A DNA stretch of 64,000 bases from Arthrobacter woluwensis (GCF_900105345.1 NZ_FNSN01000002.1:18745-82744); one strand, 5' to 3'; numbered from the stretch's first letter, positions 41,736 to 51,147 are shown. A program made the numbers and translations. The notes: a model not told the origin generated them from the sequence alone.

Positions 41736-43580
41736 TCACAGGACCCTGATCGGTGGTTCGGAAGGATCCTCTGCACGAAACACGGTGTCGTCGTTGGCGA
41801 CGTCGGCTTCCATCTGAGCCAGGAGCTCTTCACTGATGGCCTTGATGCTGGCCCGGATCTGATCGGCATCGGGGCGTTCGGTCCACTTGGTCAGCCGCAT
41901 CAGCACCGGGCGCCCGGTGCGGGCAAGCATCAGGCCGGTGCCGAAGGGGAGCCGGCGCAGGTCCGCGACGCTGAGCACGGCCTTATCGCGTTTCTGCACG
42001 GAACTGGTCATTGCCTCGACCCCATGGCTGTAACTGATTTCCCTGACGGAGCGCTCATCGGCCAGGCGGGAGATGTCATCGAGGTCAGAGACGTTCGCTC
42101 CACCGCCCAGCTGCAGTTTCACGGTGGAGGAATCGAAGACGGCTTGGGCCTCGTCTTGACCCCAGCCACCGCGGGCTTGGGCGAGGGACTGCAGCACGAC
42201 CCAGAGGCTGATCCCCGTGCCGCCACCGTCGGCCATGAGGTTCACCAGCCCGGGCCAGGCGCGGGTGATATTGGCGATCTCGTCCAGGATCATGGTCATC
42301 GGCGGGTCCAGCCGGTTCCCGGGCATGCGGATCGCCATTTCACGGGCTGTCTCGGTCAGCTCATCCAGCAGAGCGGTGATGAACGGTCCCACCGCGGTCC
42401 CACCGGTCTTGGTGCCGATCAGGTACAGGGTCGCGCAGGAGGTGATGAACTCCCGGGGATTCAACTGCTCTTCGGGGCTGGCCGGGTTCAGCCAATGCCG
42501 CACTTCGGGGACGGCAAGTCCGCCCAGGGCGAGCTTGACCCCGAACCACTGGTTGGCCAACTGCTTCGCATCCCCCTCCAGGACCGCGCGCAAACCCATC
42601 CCCCACTCCTTGACCCCGGCCGGATGTTCTTCGAGGATTTTCACCGCCTCCATGGCCGAGCTGGGTGCGATACCCCAGCGGAACAGATCATCGGTGTTGC
42701 ACTTTCCCAAGGCAGCCGCATGCAACAGTGCGCGTAGGTTCTCGACAGCGGCCTCGGCCCATTCCTGGTTGTTGCTGGACTGACCGAGCGCGGATCCACC
42801 GATCAGACCGCTTGCGCGGCGGGCCGCGATCAGGGGTTTTTCGCAGCCCAGGATCGGGGACCACTTCAAACTCGATTCCAGGCCGGTAAGCCCTTGCGGA
42901 TCGAAAAGGATCACGGGCCCTTTCAGGGCGCGGAGCTGGTGGGTGGCGGCATAGTTATCAACCCTGGTGCTGGTAGTCACACAACTGCCGGGGGCGTCAA
43001 TGATCGCACCGATCAAGAAGTGCACACCCTTACCGGACCGCGGAGCTCCCAGGAGCGTGATGGAGTCCTCACAGGTCACGTAGACCTCCTTGGATCCGAC
43101 ATGACCGATGAGGAACGCTGCGTCAGTGACCACCGCCGCTGAGAGGGTGGGACGCAGCGTAGGGATCTTCCGCAGGGTCGCCTTCGGACCGTACTTTTTC
43201 TCCACCTCGCGGGCCTGTGCGATCCCTCGGCGGGTGTATAGGTCTTTGAGGAACTTCTGGTCGGATTCCTGCCAGTTTCGCACCAGCTGGACGATCACCA
43301 GGGCGAGAGTGACCTCCGCGACGATGATCACCACGGCCAGAACCATGGCCAGGGACGGTGAGGCGGTGCAGCCAGTGGCGCTGACGCCGAAACCGCTGGT
43401 GTCCCCCAGGTGGGCTGGAGTGATGACTTTCAGTGGTGCGAGAGCATCTGGTGGGGTCAGCCATTGGCCGCAGCTGATCCATCCGGCCAAGGCGCCCGGG
43501 GCGTAGACGAGGGAGAACAGGAAGAACACCACGCCCAGGGCGATCAACATGAATTGGGTTTCACGGTCAAGGACACGCAT
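41736..43580 (-). CDS. Type IV coupling protein (VirD4/TraG family)
   Basis: A 614-aa protein with two or more N-terminal membrane helices (residues 10-35 and 80-105), Walker A GAPRSGKGVHF near residue 180, VILFDPQG, and Walker B TMILDEIANITRAWP near 430, as in TraG/VirD4 ATPases. It links the relaxosome to the secretion channel at the inner membrane and drives DNA export. Start and the preceding stop overlap as TGATG. It is flanked by the VirB4-like ATPase and the HNH genes in the same operon. Confidence 0.93.
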   Translation of the reverse strand: MRVLDRETQFMLIALGVVFFLFSLVYAPGALAGWISCGQWLTPPDALAPLKVITPAHLGDTSGFGVSATGCTASPSLAMVLAVVIIVAEVTLALVIVQLVRNWQESDQKFLKDLYTRRGIAQAREVEKKYGPKATLRKIPTLRPTLSAAVVTDAAFLIGHVGSKEVYVTCEDSITLLGAPRSGKGVHFLIGAIIDAPGSCVTTSTRVDNYAATHQLRALKGPVILFDPQGLTGLESSLKWSPILGCEKPLIAARRASGLIGGSALGQSSNNQEWAEAAVENLRALLHAAALGKCNTDDLFRWGIAPSSAMEAVKILEEHPAGVKEWGMGLRAVLEGDAKQLANQWFGVKLALGGLAVPEVRHWLNPASPEEQLNPREFITSCATLYLIGTKTGGTAVGPFITALLDELTETAREMAIRMPGNRLDPPMTMILDEIANITRAWPGLVNLMADGGGTGISLWVVLQSLAQARGGWGQDEAQAVFDSSTVKLQLGGGANVSDLDDISRLADERSVREISYSHGVEAMTSSVQKRDKAVLSVADLRRLPFGTGLMLARTGRPVLMRLTKWTERPDADQIRASIKAISEELLAQMEADVANDDTVFRAEDPSEPPIRVL

Positions 43581-45124
43581 CAGGCAGCCTCTACTTCCAT
43601 GCCGGCGAGCATCTTCGCATCGGTGTCAAAGACGGGGACGTCCGTGGCGGTGCGGTCGTTGCGGACCAGCAGCGACCGGGTGCCGACTTTCCACAGTCCG
43701 ACGCCTTTGCGGTTTTTCTTCACCAAAGCCACCTCTGCCGTGGTCAGGCCCAGTTCTTTGGCCGTGGTGGCCAGGTTGGCGTTTTCCTGCCGGTAGATCA
43801 CCTTGATTTCTGTGTCGCCCAGCAGGGAGCGGGCCATGGCGGCCATGGCAGATCCGGCGTCGCCGGCGATGTCGAGATCTCCGAGCTTGTGGAAGATCAG
43901 GATGTTGAAGATGTTGTAGTCGCGGGCCAGTTTCCAGGCCTCGAGCATGCGCGTCAGGGAGGCCTCATCCGAGATCGAGTCCCAGCCCTCTTCGTAGACG
44001 CAGACCCGCTGGCCGGAATCGGCGTTGTGGATCATGGACTCGGCCCAGGACCCGGTGGCCGCGTAGGCGATCTTCCGGGCCTCGGGGCTGACCCCGGTCA
44101 GGGCGCGGGTGTTGATCGTCAGGATGGGCAGGTCGGCATCGAAACTGACGGTGGAGGGCCCGTCGAACATGCCGGACAGGTCGCCTTCACTCATGCGGGC
44201 GAAGTTGTGCGCCAGCAGCTCGGCACCCTCACGGGTCATTACCGACAGGCCCTTGTCGGCGGCCATGGCCCGCAACCGGACGGTGACGTCCGGGATGATC
44301 GGGGTGCTGCCCTCGCCGGCGGCGGCCACCACATCGTCCAAGGCCTTGGACAGGGCGGTGTGTTCGGCGTCCTTGATCTTCCGGCCGAGAAGGATGAACC
44401 CCATGGCCTGCAGCAGGTTCAGCCGGCGGGCACGGACCATGGCAGACCAGAGGGCATCAGTCATGGGTTGGCCGTCTGGGTCAGTGGACGGGCGAAGACC
44501 AGCGTCCAGCGGGTTGATGCGGGCCTTCAAGCCGGGGCCGACGTGAATGGTGGCCCCGCCCAAGTAAGCGGCTACCGAATCCCATTCGCCCTTCCGGTCG
44601 GCCAGGACGAGTGCTTTGCGGCCGTGCTGCACCAGACGGGTCACCACGGACTTCGCGCATGTGGACTTTCCCGTGCCGACGGTTCCCATGATGATCATCG
44701 ACATTCCGGTGATGACCTTGCGGGCGTAGAGCTCCCATGGGTCGAAGGTGAAGGCTCCGCCGCCGCCCGTGTCTCGGCCGATGTACCCGCCGCGGGAGCC
44801 GAGGGCGCCGCCGGCCAGGAACACCAGGGCGGTGGCGACGGAGAAGCTGGTCTCGTAAAAGGGCCGCTGTGCGAGTTTGAAGTTCGAGGCCATGGCGTAG
44901 GGCCGCTGAGCGCCCCGCCACCGTGGTGCCGGGTACCCGGACTCAGGGTCGTAGGTCACCCTGCCGCCATCATCGCGGTGTTGCCGCAAGATCTCCCGGC
45001 GGGCCCGGCGGTTGTTCCCCAGGTCCAGCAGTTGCAGATCCTGGCGCCGGCCCCCTTCCCCGGTGGCCAGGTCGTTCAGGCGCTGCCCGAGCCGGGTACG
45101 CATGAAAGTAGTCAGGAGTTTCAT
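43580..45124 (-). CDS. VirB4-like conjugation ATPase (TraC/TrbE type)
   Basis: A 514-aa P-loop ATPase with Walker A GTVGTGKSTCAKS near residue 150, Walker B RVCVYEEGWDSIS near 370, and the downstream FNILIFHKLGDL segment of VirB4/HerA-like ATPases. An N-terminal region before the P-loop includes a hydrophobic segment at about 95-110. It appears to be the motor half of VirB4, the other half being carried by the SCO6880-type protein encoded just before it (TGATG overlap). Confidence 0.9.
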   Translation of the reverse strand: MKLLTTFMRTRLGQRLNDLATGEGGRRQDLQLLDLGNNRRARREILRQHRDDGGRVTYDPESGYPAPRWRGAQRPYAMASNFKLAQRPFYETSFSVATALVFLAGGALGSRGGYIGRDTGGGGAFTFDPWELYARKVITGMSMIIMGTVGTGKSTCAKSVVTRLVQHGRKALVLADRKGEWDSVAAYLGGATIHVGPGLKARINPLDAGLRPSTDPDGQPMTDALWSAMVRARRLNLLQAMGFILLGRKIKDAEHTALSKALDDVVAAAGEGSTPIIPDVTVRLRAMAADKGLSVMTREGAELLAHNFARMSEGDLSGMFDGPSTVSFDADLPILTINTRALTGVSPEARKIAYAATGSWAESMIHNADSGQRVCVYEEGWDSISDEASLTRMLEAWKLARDYNIFNILIFHKLGDLDIAGDAGSAMAAMARSLLGDTEIKVIYRQENANLATTAKELGLTTAEVALVKKNRKGVGLWKVGTRSLLVRNDRTATDVPVFDTDAKMLAGMEVEAA

Positions 45125-46743
45125 CAGAGCAGTCCTCGTCCGAGAGGGAAGGCCGAGGCCACCAGGGCTTCAGCCTGCTGGTTGTACAAGGTGCGCAGGT
45201 CCAGCCGGGCGCTGGTCGCGGCGGCGTTCATCTTGTGAGCGAATCCCTCCACCTCGTCCAGGCTTTCCCCGGAAACGGTGATGTACCCGCCCACTGCCAG
45301 AGGTGCGTAACCTTCGTCGAGCTGCATTTCCCGGAATTCAAGGTCTTCGCTCTCCCGGGATTGGCTGAGGGTGATGCGTCGGCCCAGCTTTGTCTGCAGC
45401 TCGTGGCTGGATTCCAGATCGTTCAGTCCTTCACCGATCCGCTTGGATGCTTTGCGCTGAGACTCGGGGCTGGCCACCAGGGTGACGGTGTGGCGGAAGT
45501 CGCCGGCGAAGATGACCTTTCCCAGGAAACCCATCTTGGCGCGTCGTTTGGGCCATTCGGAGATCCACCAGGTGCGGTGGAATCCGGTGTCGGTGCGCAC
45601 GTGGTCCCAGCCGGGGCGCATGGCCATGGGGGCGGCTGCTTCCGGGGCGACACCGGCATGATCTCCGACGCGCTCGGAGATGGCCACTGCGGCGGCCGGG
45701 TCCACTGCGGTGCGGATGATTGCGCTGAGCTGGCGCAGATTCATCCACTCCTCCAGCGCGAACCCTGAGGTTTCCGAGGCGACTTTCAACGAGTCGAGGT
45801 GGTCCATCACGACGCGCATGAACCCCTGCAGGCCTCCGCCTTTGGCCCGGATGGGCCGGTCCAGGGCGTTTCGTTCCCACACGAACACGATCCACTCTTC
45901 ATGGGCTTCGATGCCTTTTCCGGAGTGGATGAGGTCTTCGTAGGCCTTGTGCGCGAAGGGGTTCAACGCGGCACCTGCCAGGCGCTCCACGGAGGTAATC
46001 TTGCCTCCTGAACGCCGCACCCGCCCGGCGGGGGCGGCAGCGACCCGGCTGCGGTAGTAGTCCCGGATGGTCGCGGCCGACACCACTGAGGTCTGGTCTG
46101 TGGATTGGACGGTGTGGATCCCCGTGATCCTGGACAGAGTGGTCAGCAAGGACGCGAATTCGGTGGTCCGGATCATCTTGCCTTCTTCGGCTTCCATATC
46201 GAAGGCGTTCTCCGTGCTCACCTTCGCGGCGATGATCCCGAGCTTGTTCACCGGGTCGTAGATGAACGCCTCACCCCCGGGCAGCTCGTAGGGCAGCAGC
46301 TCCACAAGCTCCCCGGGAAGGTTCATCCGGGTGGGCTTGCCCAGGTGCAGTTTCCCGTTTCCTTCCTGTCGGCACCGGTAGGCCGGAATCTCGTCCTCTT
46401 CCCCGGGAAGGTCGTGGATCATCTCCACCGCGGCCGCCCGGTGCTCGTGGTGCCGTGCGCTGCGCTTGAAGACGGAACGGATCAGCATCCAGGACCATTG
46501 CAGCAGCGATTTGGACTGGATGCGGACGCAGATGACCGGTCCACAGATCACTACGACGATGGCGATCGGGACGATCGAGCCGGGGAAGCCGAGAGCCTGA
46601 AAGAGGATCATGATCAGCGGGATGAGCGCGGCAAGGGCGATCAGCTGGTGTTTTTCAAGGCCCAGGACAATGCCACGGCGCTCTTCCCGGCTGAACCGGG
46701 CGTCCTTGGTGATGTCGAGCTCTTCATCGTGCAACAGGTCCAC
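45124..46743 (-). CDS. SCO6880-family type IV secretion protein
   Basis: A 539-aa protein with two membrane helices near residues 32-75, as in VirB3/PrgI-like proteins, and a long cytoplasmic domain. This is the arrangement of SCO6880-type proteins, which combine a VirB3-like part with the N-terminal domain of VirB4 and pair with a separate ATPase. It starts at GTG 46743, eight bases after AAGGA, and its stop overlaps the next gene. Probable role: assembly of the inner-membrane complex of the transfer channel. Confidence 0.85.
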   Translation of the reverse strand: MDLLHDEELDITKDARFSREERRGIVLGLEKHQLIALAALIPLIMILFQALGFPGSIVPIAIVVVICGPVICVRIQSKSLLQWSWMLIRSVFKRSARHHEHRAAAVEMIHDLPGEEDEIPAYRCRQEGNGKLHLGKPTRMNLPGELVELLPYELPGGEAFIYDPVNKLGIIAAKVSTENAFDMEAEEGKMIRTTEFASLLTTLSRITGIHTVQSTDQTSVVSAATIRDYYRSRVAAAPAGRVRRSGGKITSVERLAGAALNPFAHKAYEDLIHSGKGIEAHEEWIVFVWERNALDRPIRAKGGGLQGFMRVVMDHLDSLKVASETSGFALEEWMNLRQLSAIIRTAVDPAAAVAISERVGDHAGVAPEAAAPMAMRPGWDHVRTDTGFHRTWWISEWPKRRAKMGFLGKVIFAGDFRHTVTLVASPESQRKASKRIGEGLNDLESSHELQTKLGRRITLSQSRESEDLEFREMQLDEGYAPLAVGGYITVSGESLDEVEGFAHKMNAAATSARLDLRTLYNQQAEALVASAFPLGRGLL

Positions 46744-46784
46744 GAGGATGTTCCTTTACGAGAGGGAAGGTAGGTGTGTGGTGG

Positions 46785-47828
46785 TCAGCGCAGGCCGCGG
46801 CCGACTCTGCCGAGTGTTCGCGTGGTCGACCTGAACCCTGAGGAGCCGAAACGGCTGGCTTGCCGACCGGCGCTGCGGCCCAGGTTTTCGGCCCCTCCGA
46901 TCAGTCCGTCGCCGTGGCCGCCGAGGAAGAAGCTGGCGAATTTCACACTCAACACCGGCATGAGGGCGGCAATGAGAATGGCGACGCATCCGGCCGCGAA
47001 CTGCCACATGCTGGTGGCGGCGGTGCTGATCAGGAAGGCCATTTTCAACACCAATGCGGCAAGGATCTTTGAGAGCATCAGCGCCCCTGAGACTTTCCCG
47101 AACCCTGCCCCGATGGCCTTAGCCCCATCCAAGGGCTGGGTCATGACGGCGATCGGCAGCATAGAGGCCAGGATCATCAATGCCAGGAGACGGAAGACCA
47201 GGAACGCGGCCAGGGCGAAGGTCAACACCCACACCAGGACTGCGAGCCCGACGGGCAGGATGACTGCTCCCGGGTTTCCGGTGTCTTTGGCCATGGCCCA
47301 TTGCTGGTAGTTCTCATCGAGCACTGCCTGGTGGGTGTTCGGATCCCAGGAGATCCCGAACAGGCCCATCAGAGCGTTATAGGCGTCGGATTCGCCCTTG
47401 GCTGACCCCAGGTGGAGGACTCCCATGGCGAGGTTGTCGCACAAGGTGATCAGGACGTAGAAGAAGCCTGCGGCGACGTAGGTCCCGGGAACGGCGAAAA
47501 TGGCCATGACACCGGCACGGATCATCCCCTTGGTGGACTGCCGGTAGGCCGAGAGCATGACCTGTACGGCGGCCAGTGCCACCGCCACGGGCGCCATGAT
47601 CTCCACCAGTGCCGGGAGCATTCCCGGGTAGTGCGTGGTGGTGACATTGCCCCCGACATGGGTGTTGATGGTTCCGCCCACGACCGAGACCCACCAGGAG
47701 GGACTCATATCGGTGCTGGAGAACGAGGCCTGGATGTTCTCCCAGGCTCCGCTGGCGAAGGCCTTGATACCGCCGCCGAGGAAGTTCTGCAGGTCCCCGG
47801 CCCAGTCGGCCTTGACGATGACAGGCAT
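46785..47828 (-). CDS. VirB6/TrbL-like polytopic membrane protein
   Basis: A 347-aa protein with about seven hydrophobic segments and a Gly/Ser/Arg-rich cytoplasmic tail (GRSAGRQASRFGSSGFRS). Its position next to the VirB4-related genes and its topology fit the VirB6/TrbL channel component of type IV secretion systems. There is no cleavable signal peptide. Confidence 0.8.
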   Translation of the reverse strand: MPVIVKADWAGDLQNFLGGGIKAFASGAWENIQASFSSTDMSPSWWVSVVGGTINTHVGGNVTTTHYPGMLPALVEIMAPVAVALAAVQVMLSAYRQSTKGMIRAGVMAIFAVPGTYVAAGFFYVLITLCDNLAMGVLHLGSAKGESDAYNALMGLFGISWDPNTHQAVLDENYQQWAMAKDTGNPGAVILPVGLAVLVWVLTFALAAFLVFRLLALMILASMLPIAVMTQPLDGAKAIGAGFGKVSGALMLSKILAALVLKMAFLISTAATSMWQFAAGCVAILIAALMPVLSVKFASFFLGGHGDGLIGGAENLGRSAGRQASRFGSSGFRSTTRTLGRVGRGLR

Positions 47829-47839
47829 GGCCGGCGCCC

Positions 47840-48157
47840 TCAGGCCAGTTTCAGCCCGGTCGACCAGGCGATCAACGCACTGGCCGAACCGAGCACGGCA
47901 CCGGTGAACAGGGCGATGATCAGGACCTTGTACCCGACTGAGCTGGCCTGCTGCATCTGGCCGAGCTTCCCCGTCAGGGCCAGCACGGCGCCGACGATGA
48001 CGCAGCCGACGACGATGACGATGCCGGTGACCAGGCCCATGCCGATCACATCACGCAAGGTCGGCATCCACGGGGCCTTGTCGTTGGCGGTCACGCCGGG
48101 ATCGATCTTCTCGATGGGCAGTTTCGCCAGGGCGGAGGTGAGCGAAGGGAATGTCAT
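47840..48157 (-). CDS. Small membrane protein, two helices (pilin-like or channel subunit)
   Basis: A 105-aa protein with two long hydrophobic segments at about residues 37-62 and 73-95, and a short N-terminal domain. Size and topology resemble VirB2-type or TrbC-like subunits, but no processing site is evident, so this remains a topological comparison. AAAGGA precedes ATG 48157. Confidence 0.7.
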   Translation of the reverse strand: MTFPSLTSALAKLPIEKIDPGVTANDKAPWMPTLRDVIGMGLVTGIVIVVGCVIVGAVLALTGKLGQMQQASSVGYKVLIIALFTGAVLGSASALIAWSTGLKLA

Positions 48158-48170
48158 GTCAGGGGTTCCT

Positions 48171-48803
48171 TTACTTCTTGCAGGAGGTGGCGGGGTCGAT
48201 GGTGATGTTCTCGGGCCGGGTGACAGCCCCGGCCGTTTTCAGGGTCGTGAGCTGGATGCTGGAGCACGGATCGGGAGTGTGGTTGCCGGAGGTGCAGTCA
48301 GGACCGGTCGGGGTCCACTGGACCTTCATCCATCCGTCGGTGATGTACTGCTCTGCCTTGGACCCGAGGATGGTGCGCAGGGTGGCGTCATCGGCGGGGG
48401 TGCCGTATTTCAGATCGACGGTGTTGGTGCACGTGGATTTCGCCGGCGCTTTGGTGATGTCGACAGAGGGCTGGCGGGCGGCCGGCGGCATCAAGGAGTC
48501 CTGACCGAGCGTGGAACCGTAGCCCACCAGAGCGTTCAAGCTGCCCAGCACGGCTCCGGCGATGATGGCGCTGACCGCCACCGTCATCCCGTTGCGCTGC
48601 GCCTTCGACAATTCCGTGGTGCGAGAGATACTCCACAGCACGATGGCCAGGGCGATCCCGCCAACAACCAGGACCACACAGCCGGCCAGGATCTGCCCGG
48701 AGAACTGCCGCAAAGGGGCCAGCAGATCATCCCCGAACACCTTCGCCGGGATCGCCACAGCCCCAATGGTGGGTGTGGCGATCAGGGGGTTCACAACGAA
48801 CAT
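48171..48803 (-). CDS. Membrane protein with extracytoplasmic Cys-containing domain
   Basis: A 210-aa protein with two membrane helices (about residues 38-60 and 72-95) and a C-terminal region of about 110 residues containing four cysteines (STCTNTV, DCTSG, DPCSS, SCKK), suggesting disulfides outside the membrane. Not recognised. ATG 48803 is preferred (AGGAG six bases before). It is the first gene of the secretion operon and follows element C. Confidence 0.7.
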   Translation of the reverse strand: MFVVNPLIATPTIGAVAIPAKVFGDDLLAPLRQFSGQILAGCVVLVVGGIALAIVLWSISRTTELSKAQRNGMTVAVSAIIAGAVLGSLNALVGYGSTLGQDSLMPPAARQPSVDITKAPAKSTCTNTVDLKYGTPADDATLRTILGSKAEQYITDGWMKVQWTPTGPDCTSGNHTPDPCSSIQLTTLKTAGAVTRPENITIDPATSCKK

Positions 48804-48847
48804 CAGCAACTCCTACTCCCCGGCCTCTGATGGCCGAGCTGGCAAGA

Positions 48848-48882
48848 GTTCCCCGCCCCCGACAGGGGTGTCTGTGACATAC
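48848..48882 (-). promoter_or_regulatory. Conserved bipartite element C (TGTCA-N21-GGGAAC)
   Basis: Read on the minus strand: GTATGTCA, 21 bp, GGGAAC, about 45 bp before the first secretion gene. The first half is identical to that of element A; the extended second half is not conserved here beyond GGGAACTC. Confidence 0.68.
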
Positions 48883-48902
48883 GGCAGAGCGTGGCCCCCG
48901 GG

Positions 48903-48926
48903 CAGGTGTTCGAAACTGAACACCTG
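48903..48926. promoter_or_regulatory. Dyad CAGGTGTTC-N6-GAACACCTG
   Basis: A 9-bp perfect dyad matching the inner part of the hairpin at 6712-6755. It lies 20 bp upstream of element C, so it could be a repressor site for the secretion operon or part of a terminator. Confidence 0.55.
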
Positions 48927-48962
48927 TCTGGGACGGTCACCGTGTCGGCCCGGGAACGAGAA

Positions 48963-48991
48963 CAGGGGCCCACCTATGTGGTGGGCCCCTG
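48963..48991 (-). terminator. Terminator hairpin after the lipoprotein gene
   Basis: CAGGGGCCCAC (48963-48973) pairs perfectly with 48981-48991 across 7 bases. It follows the minus-strand gene ending at 49045. Confidence 0.7.
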
Positions 48992-49044
48992 TGTGGTGGG
49001 GACGTATCGCGTACCTGGTGCGCGATATGGACGTGGTTCTGGAA

Positions 49045-49647
49045 CTAGTGGCCGTTCAGCGGTGGCTGGAGCTCAGAGGCGAGCCAGGTTGGGTTGGCAG
49101 CGGTGCGATGCAAGCGCACTTTCCAGGTGCCGGCATCGGTGGGGACGTTCACCCACACCCAGTAAGGGTTCTGCTCCCATCCGGTGGCCAGTTTCCCCCA
49201 GTCCGTCACCTTGTGGGAGGGCAACTTCATCAGTTCGGCGCGGCTCCACACCGCGTAGGCCTCGCTCGTGAGGTATTCCTTGGCGTTGGCGATTCGCTCT
49301 GCGCTGCTTTTGCCCTGCACCAGCGCGAAGACCGCCCACGTGGCGTTATCTGCGGCCTGTTTTTTGGCCTTGGCATCCCACGTCAGGACTTGGACCTTCT
49401 CAGAGCCCATGTTCGGTTGCGGCGGTGCGGTATGGACCTGACCGGCAGGGTACGGGGCCTTCGTCGTTGGAGAGGCCGTCGCGGACGGGGCGTTTTTGGT
49501 CGGCGTCGACGTCGACGCCGCAGGTGCGCCGGTGGTGGGGGTTTCGTCGGCTTGTGCCGGCCCTGTCGTGGAGCCACAGGCCCCCAGGAACAGGGCCCCC
49601 GTCAGGACGGGCACGAGCAGGGCCAGGTGGCGGGATTTACGCGGCAC
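49045..49647 (-). CDS. Putative lipoprotein of the transfer region
   Basis: A 200-aa protein with a basic start (PRKSRH), a hydrophobic stretch and a lipobox ending LGAC, so it should be a membrane-anchored lipoprotein. A Thr/Pro/Ala-rich linker follows, then a globular domain of about 120 residues (WVNVPTDAGTWKVRLHRTA) whose size and composition recall the NTF2-like extracytoplasmic domains of Gram-positive conjugation proteins; I cannot confirm this. GTG 49647 is chosen; the longer frame to 49908 lacks the signal peptide. It overlaps the end of the transglycosylase gene. Confidence 0.75.
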   Translation of the reverse strand: MPRKSRHLALLVPVLTGALFLGACGSTTGPAQADETPTTGAPAASTSTPTKNAPSATASPTTKAPYPAGQVHTAPPQPNMGSEKVQVLTWDAKAKKQAADNATWAVFALVQGKSSAERIANAKEYLTSEAYAVWSRAELMKLPSHKVTDWGKLATGWEQNPYWVWVNVPTDAGTWKVRLHRTAANPTWLASELQPPLNGH

Positions 49648-50761
49648 GATCGTAGTCCTTCTGTGAGCCGGGGATGTAAAGGTACTTGGTGGGGTCAGTG
49701 ACCTTTCTGACCTGAGTGTAGTAATGGTGGTCATCGGGAAGGGTGTTGTATCCCTCTTCGATGAAGGTCCCGTCTTTGCGGATCTCTTTGACGATGGCCA
49801 CATGCCCGTACCCTCCGCCACCGATGGCCGGGGACCCTGCAGCGTAGAACACGACAGCGCCGACAACAGGCTTATCGCCTGTCGGCCAGCCCTTGGCGAT
49901 CCATCCATCCAGCCAGGTCAGGGCGCTGCCGAGACGTTGCCCGTCTCCGCGGAAAGTGCTGTTGAGGTACTTCAGATCCTTCGGTCCCTTGGAGCCGAGT
50001 TGCTGGTTGACCCGCCACATGGCGAAGTCCACGCACTCCCGGTTGTAGAACCCTTGAACGGACTCCGCGCCGGGCGGGCATTCGCCATTGATGGGGCAGA
50101 ACGGGGTGTTGGCCCACGGGTAGTCGTCCTTGCCGGTAACCTCACCGGCTGCCACCATCTCGCACTTCTGGGGCGCGTCAGTGGTCGCATCCTTGGCCCC
50201 ATACTCCTTGGCCAGCTCCCGGATCCGTGAGACGTACTGCATCGTCTCCCCGAACGGTGGAACGCCACGGAACAGCGACACGTTGCCCCATCCAGCGTTG
50301 TACCCGGCAAAGGCCAGATCCAAAGGCTCCCCGGTGAAGCCGCTCTTCTTGGCCTGGGAGAGCAAATTGCCCATGAACCGGCCCTGTGCCGCGATCGCGG
50401 CGTGCGGGTCCGTGGGCGAGCCCTTCCCCCAGGTGGCCCAGGTGCCTGGCATGAACTGCGCGATGCCGACGGCCCCGGCAGGGGAGACGATCGTGGGATT
50501 CCACCCGGACTCCTGCTGGATCTGTGCCGCCAACCAGGGCACCGGGATCCCGGAGACCTTGGACGCCTTCCGCAGGTCATCGGCGTATTGCTTCGGGATG
50601 GTGCCGCTGACTGGTGCGGCCCCGGCAACAGGGACCGAGCAATCATCAAAGGCGGCCTGGGGAGGTGCGGCGCCGAGCACGCCCATGAACACCGCACTCA
50701 TGAACAGCACGAGAGCCACGGCACCTGCCGCGGCGACGGTGAAGAGCTTTCCCATCTTCAT
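49637..50761 (-). CDS. Cell-wall hydrolase: lytic transglycosylase plus CHAP domain
   Basis: A 374-aa protein with an N-terminal membrane helix or signal (VAAAGAVALVLFMSAVF). The SLT domain shows PWLAAQIQQESGWNP with the catalytic Glu and AVGIAQFMPGTWATWG. The CHAP domain follows with NRECVDFAMWRVN (Cys), and GYGHVAIVKEI (His). It resembles VirB1/TcpG-type hydrolases that open peptidoglycan for the conjugation channel. ATG 50761 overlaps the previous stop (ATGA). Confidence 0.92.
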   Translation of the reverse strand: MKMGKLFTVAAAGAVALVLFMSAVFMGVLGAAPPQAAFDDCSVPVAGAAPVSGTIPKQYADDLRKASKVSGIPVPWLAAQIQQESGWNPTIVSPAGAVGIAQFMPGTWATWGKGSPTDPHAAIAAQGRFMGNLLSQAKKSGFTGEPLDLAFAGYNAGWGNVSLFRGVPPFGETMQYVSRIRELAKEYGAKDATTDAPQKCEMVAAGEVTGKDDYPWANTPFCPINGECPPGAESVQGFYNRECVDFAMWRVNQQLGSKGPKDLKYLNSTFRGDGQRLGSALTWLDGWIAKGWPTGDKPVVGAVVFYAAGSPAIGGGGYGHVAIVKEIRKDGTFIEEGYNTLPDDHHYYTQVRKVTDPTKYLYIPGSQKDYDRAA

Positions 50762-51147
50762 CGGCGCTGACGCCTCCCCCACCACGCTGCGGCCGCGCCG
50801 AGACCGACGACCACCAGGAACACCGCGAACGAATACGCGACAGAACCGTGCAGCACAGCGGTCCACACCACCAGCATGACCACCACCAGCAGCAGGGTCA
50901 GAGCCGCTGAGATCCCACGGTGGGCCTTCATCCACCGCACCAGCGACGAATCGTCCTCCCCCGTGCTCTCGGCGTCCCTCGGCATCGACTCCTCGTACAG
51001 GCGCAGCAGCGCCTCGCGGCGGCGTTGCTTCAGATCCTCCTTACGTGCTCGTCGCACGTACTTCTGAGCCTGTCGGAGAGTCATCCCCTCGTGCATGAGC
51101 TCCAGCACCGGATCCTCCGGTACTTCCTCTGGAATCGAGTCCGACAT
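50758..51147 (-). CDS. Small membrane protein, two helices
   Basis: A 129-aa protein. The N-terminal 70 residues are charged and helical (KYVRRARKEDLKQRRREALLRLYEES), followed by two hydrophobic segments at about 80-97 and 103-122. Not recognised. It overlaps both neighbours (TGATG and ATGA) in the operon. Confidence 0.65.
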   Translation of the reverse strand: MSDSIPEEVPEDPVLELMHEGMTLRQAQKYVRRARKEDLKQRRREALLRLYEESMPRDAESTGEDDSSLVRWMKAHRGISAALTLLLVVVMLVVWTAVLHGSVAYSFAVFLVVVGLGAAAAWWGRRQRR

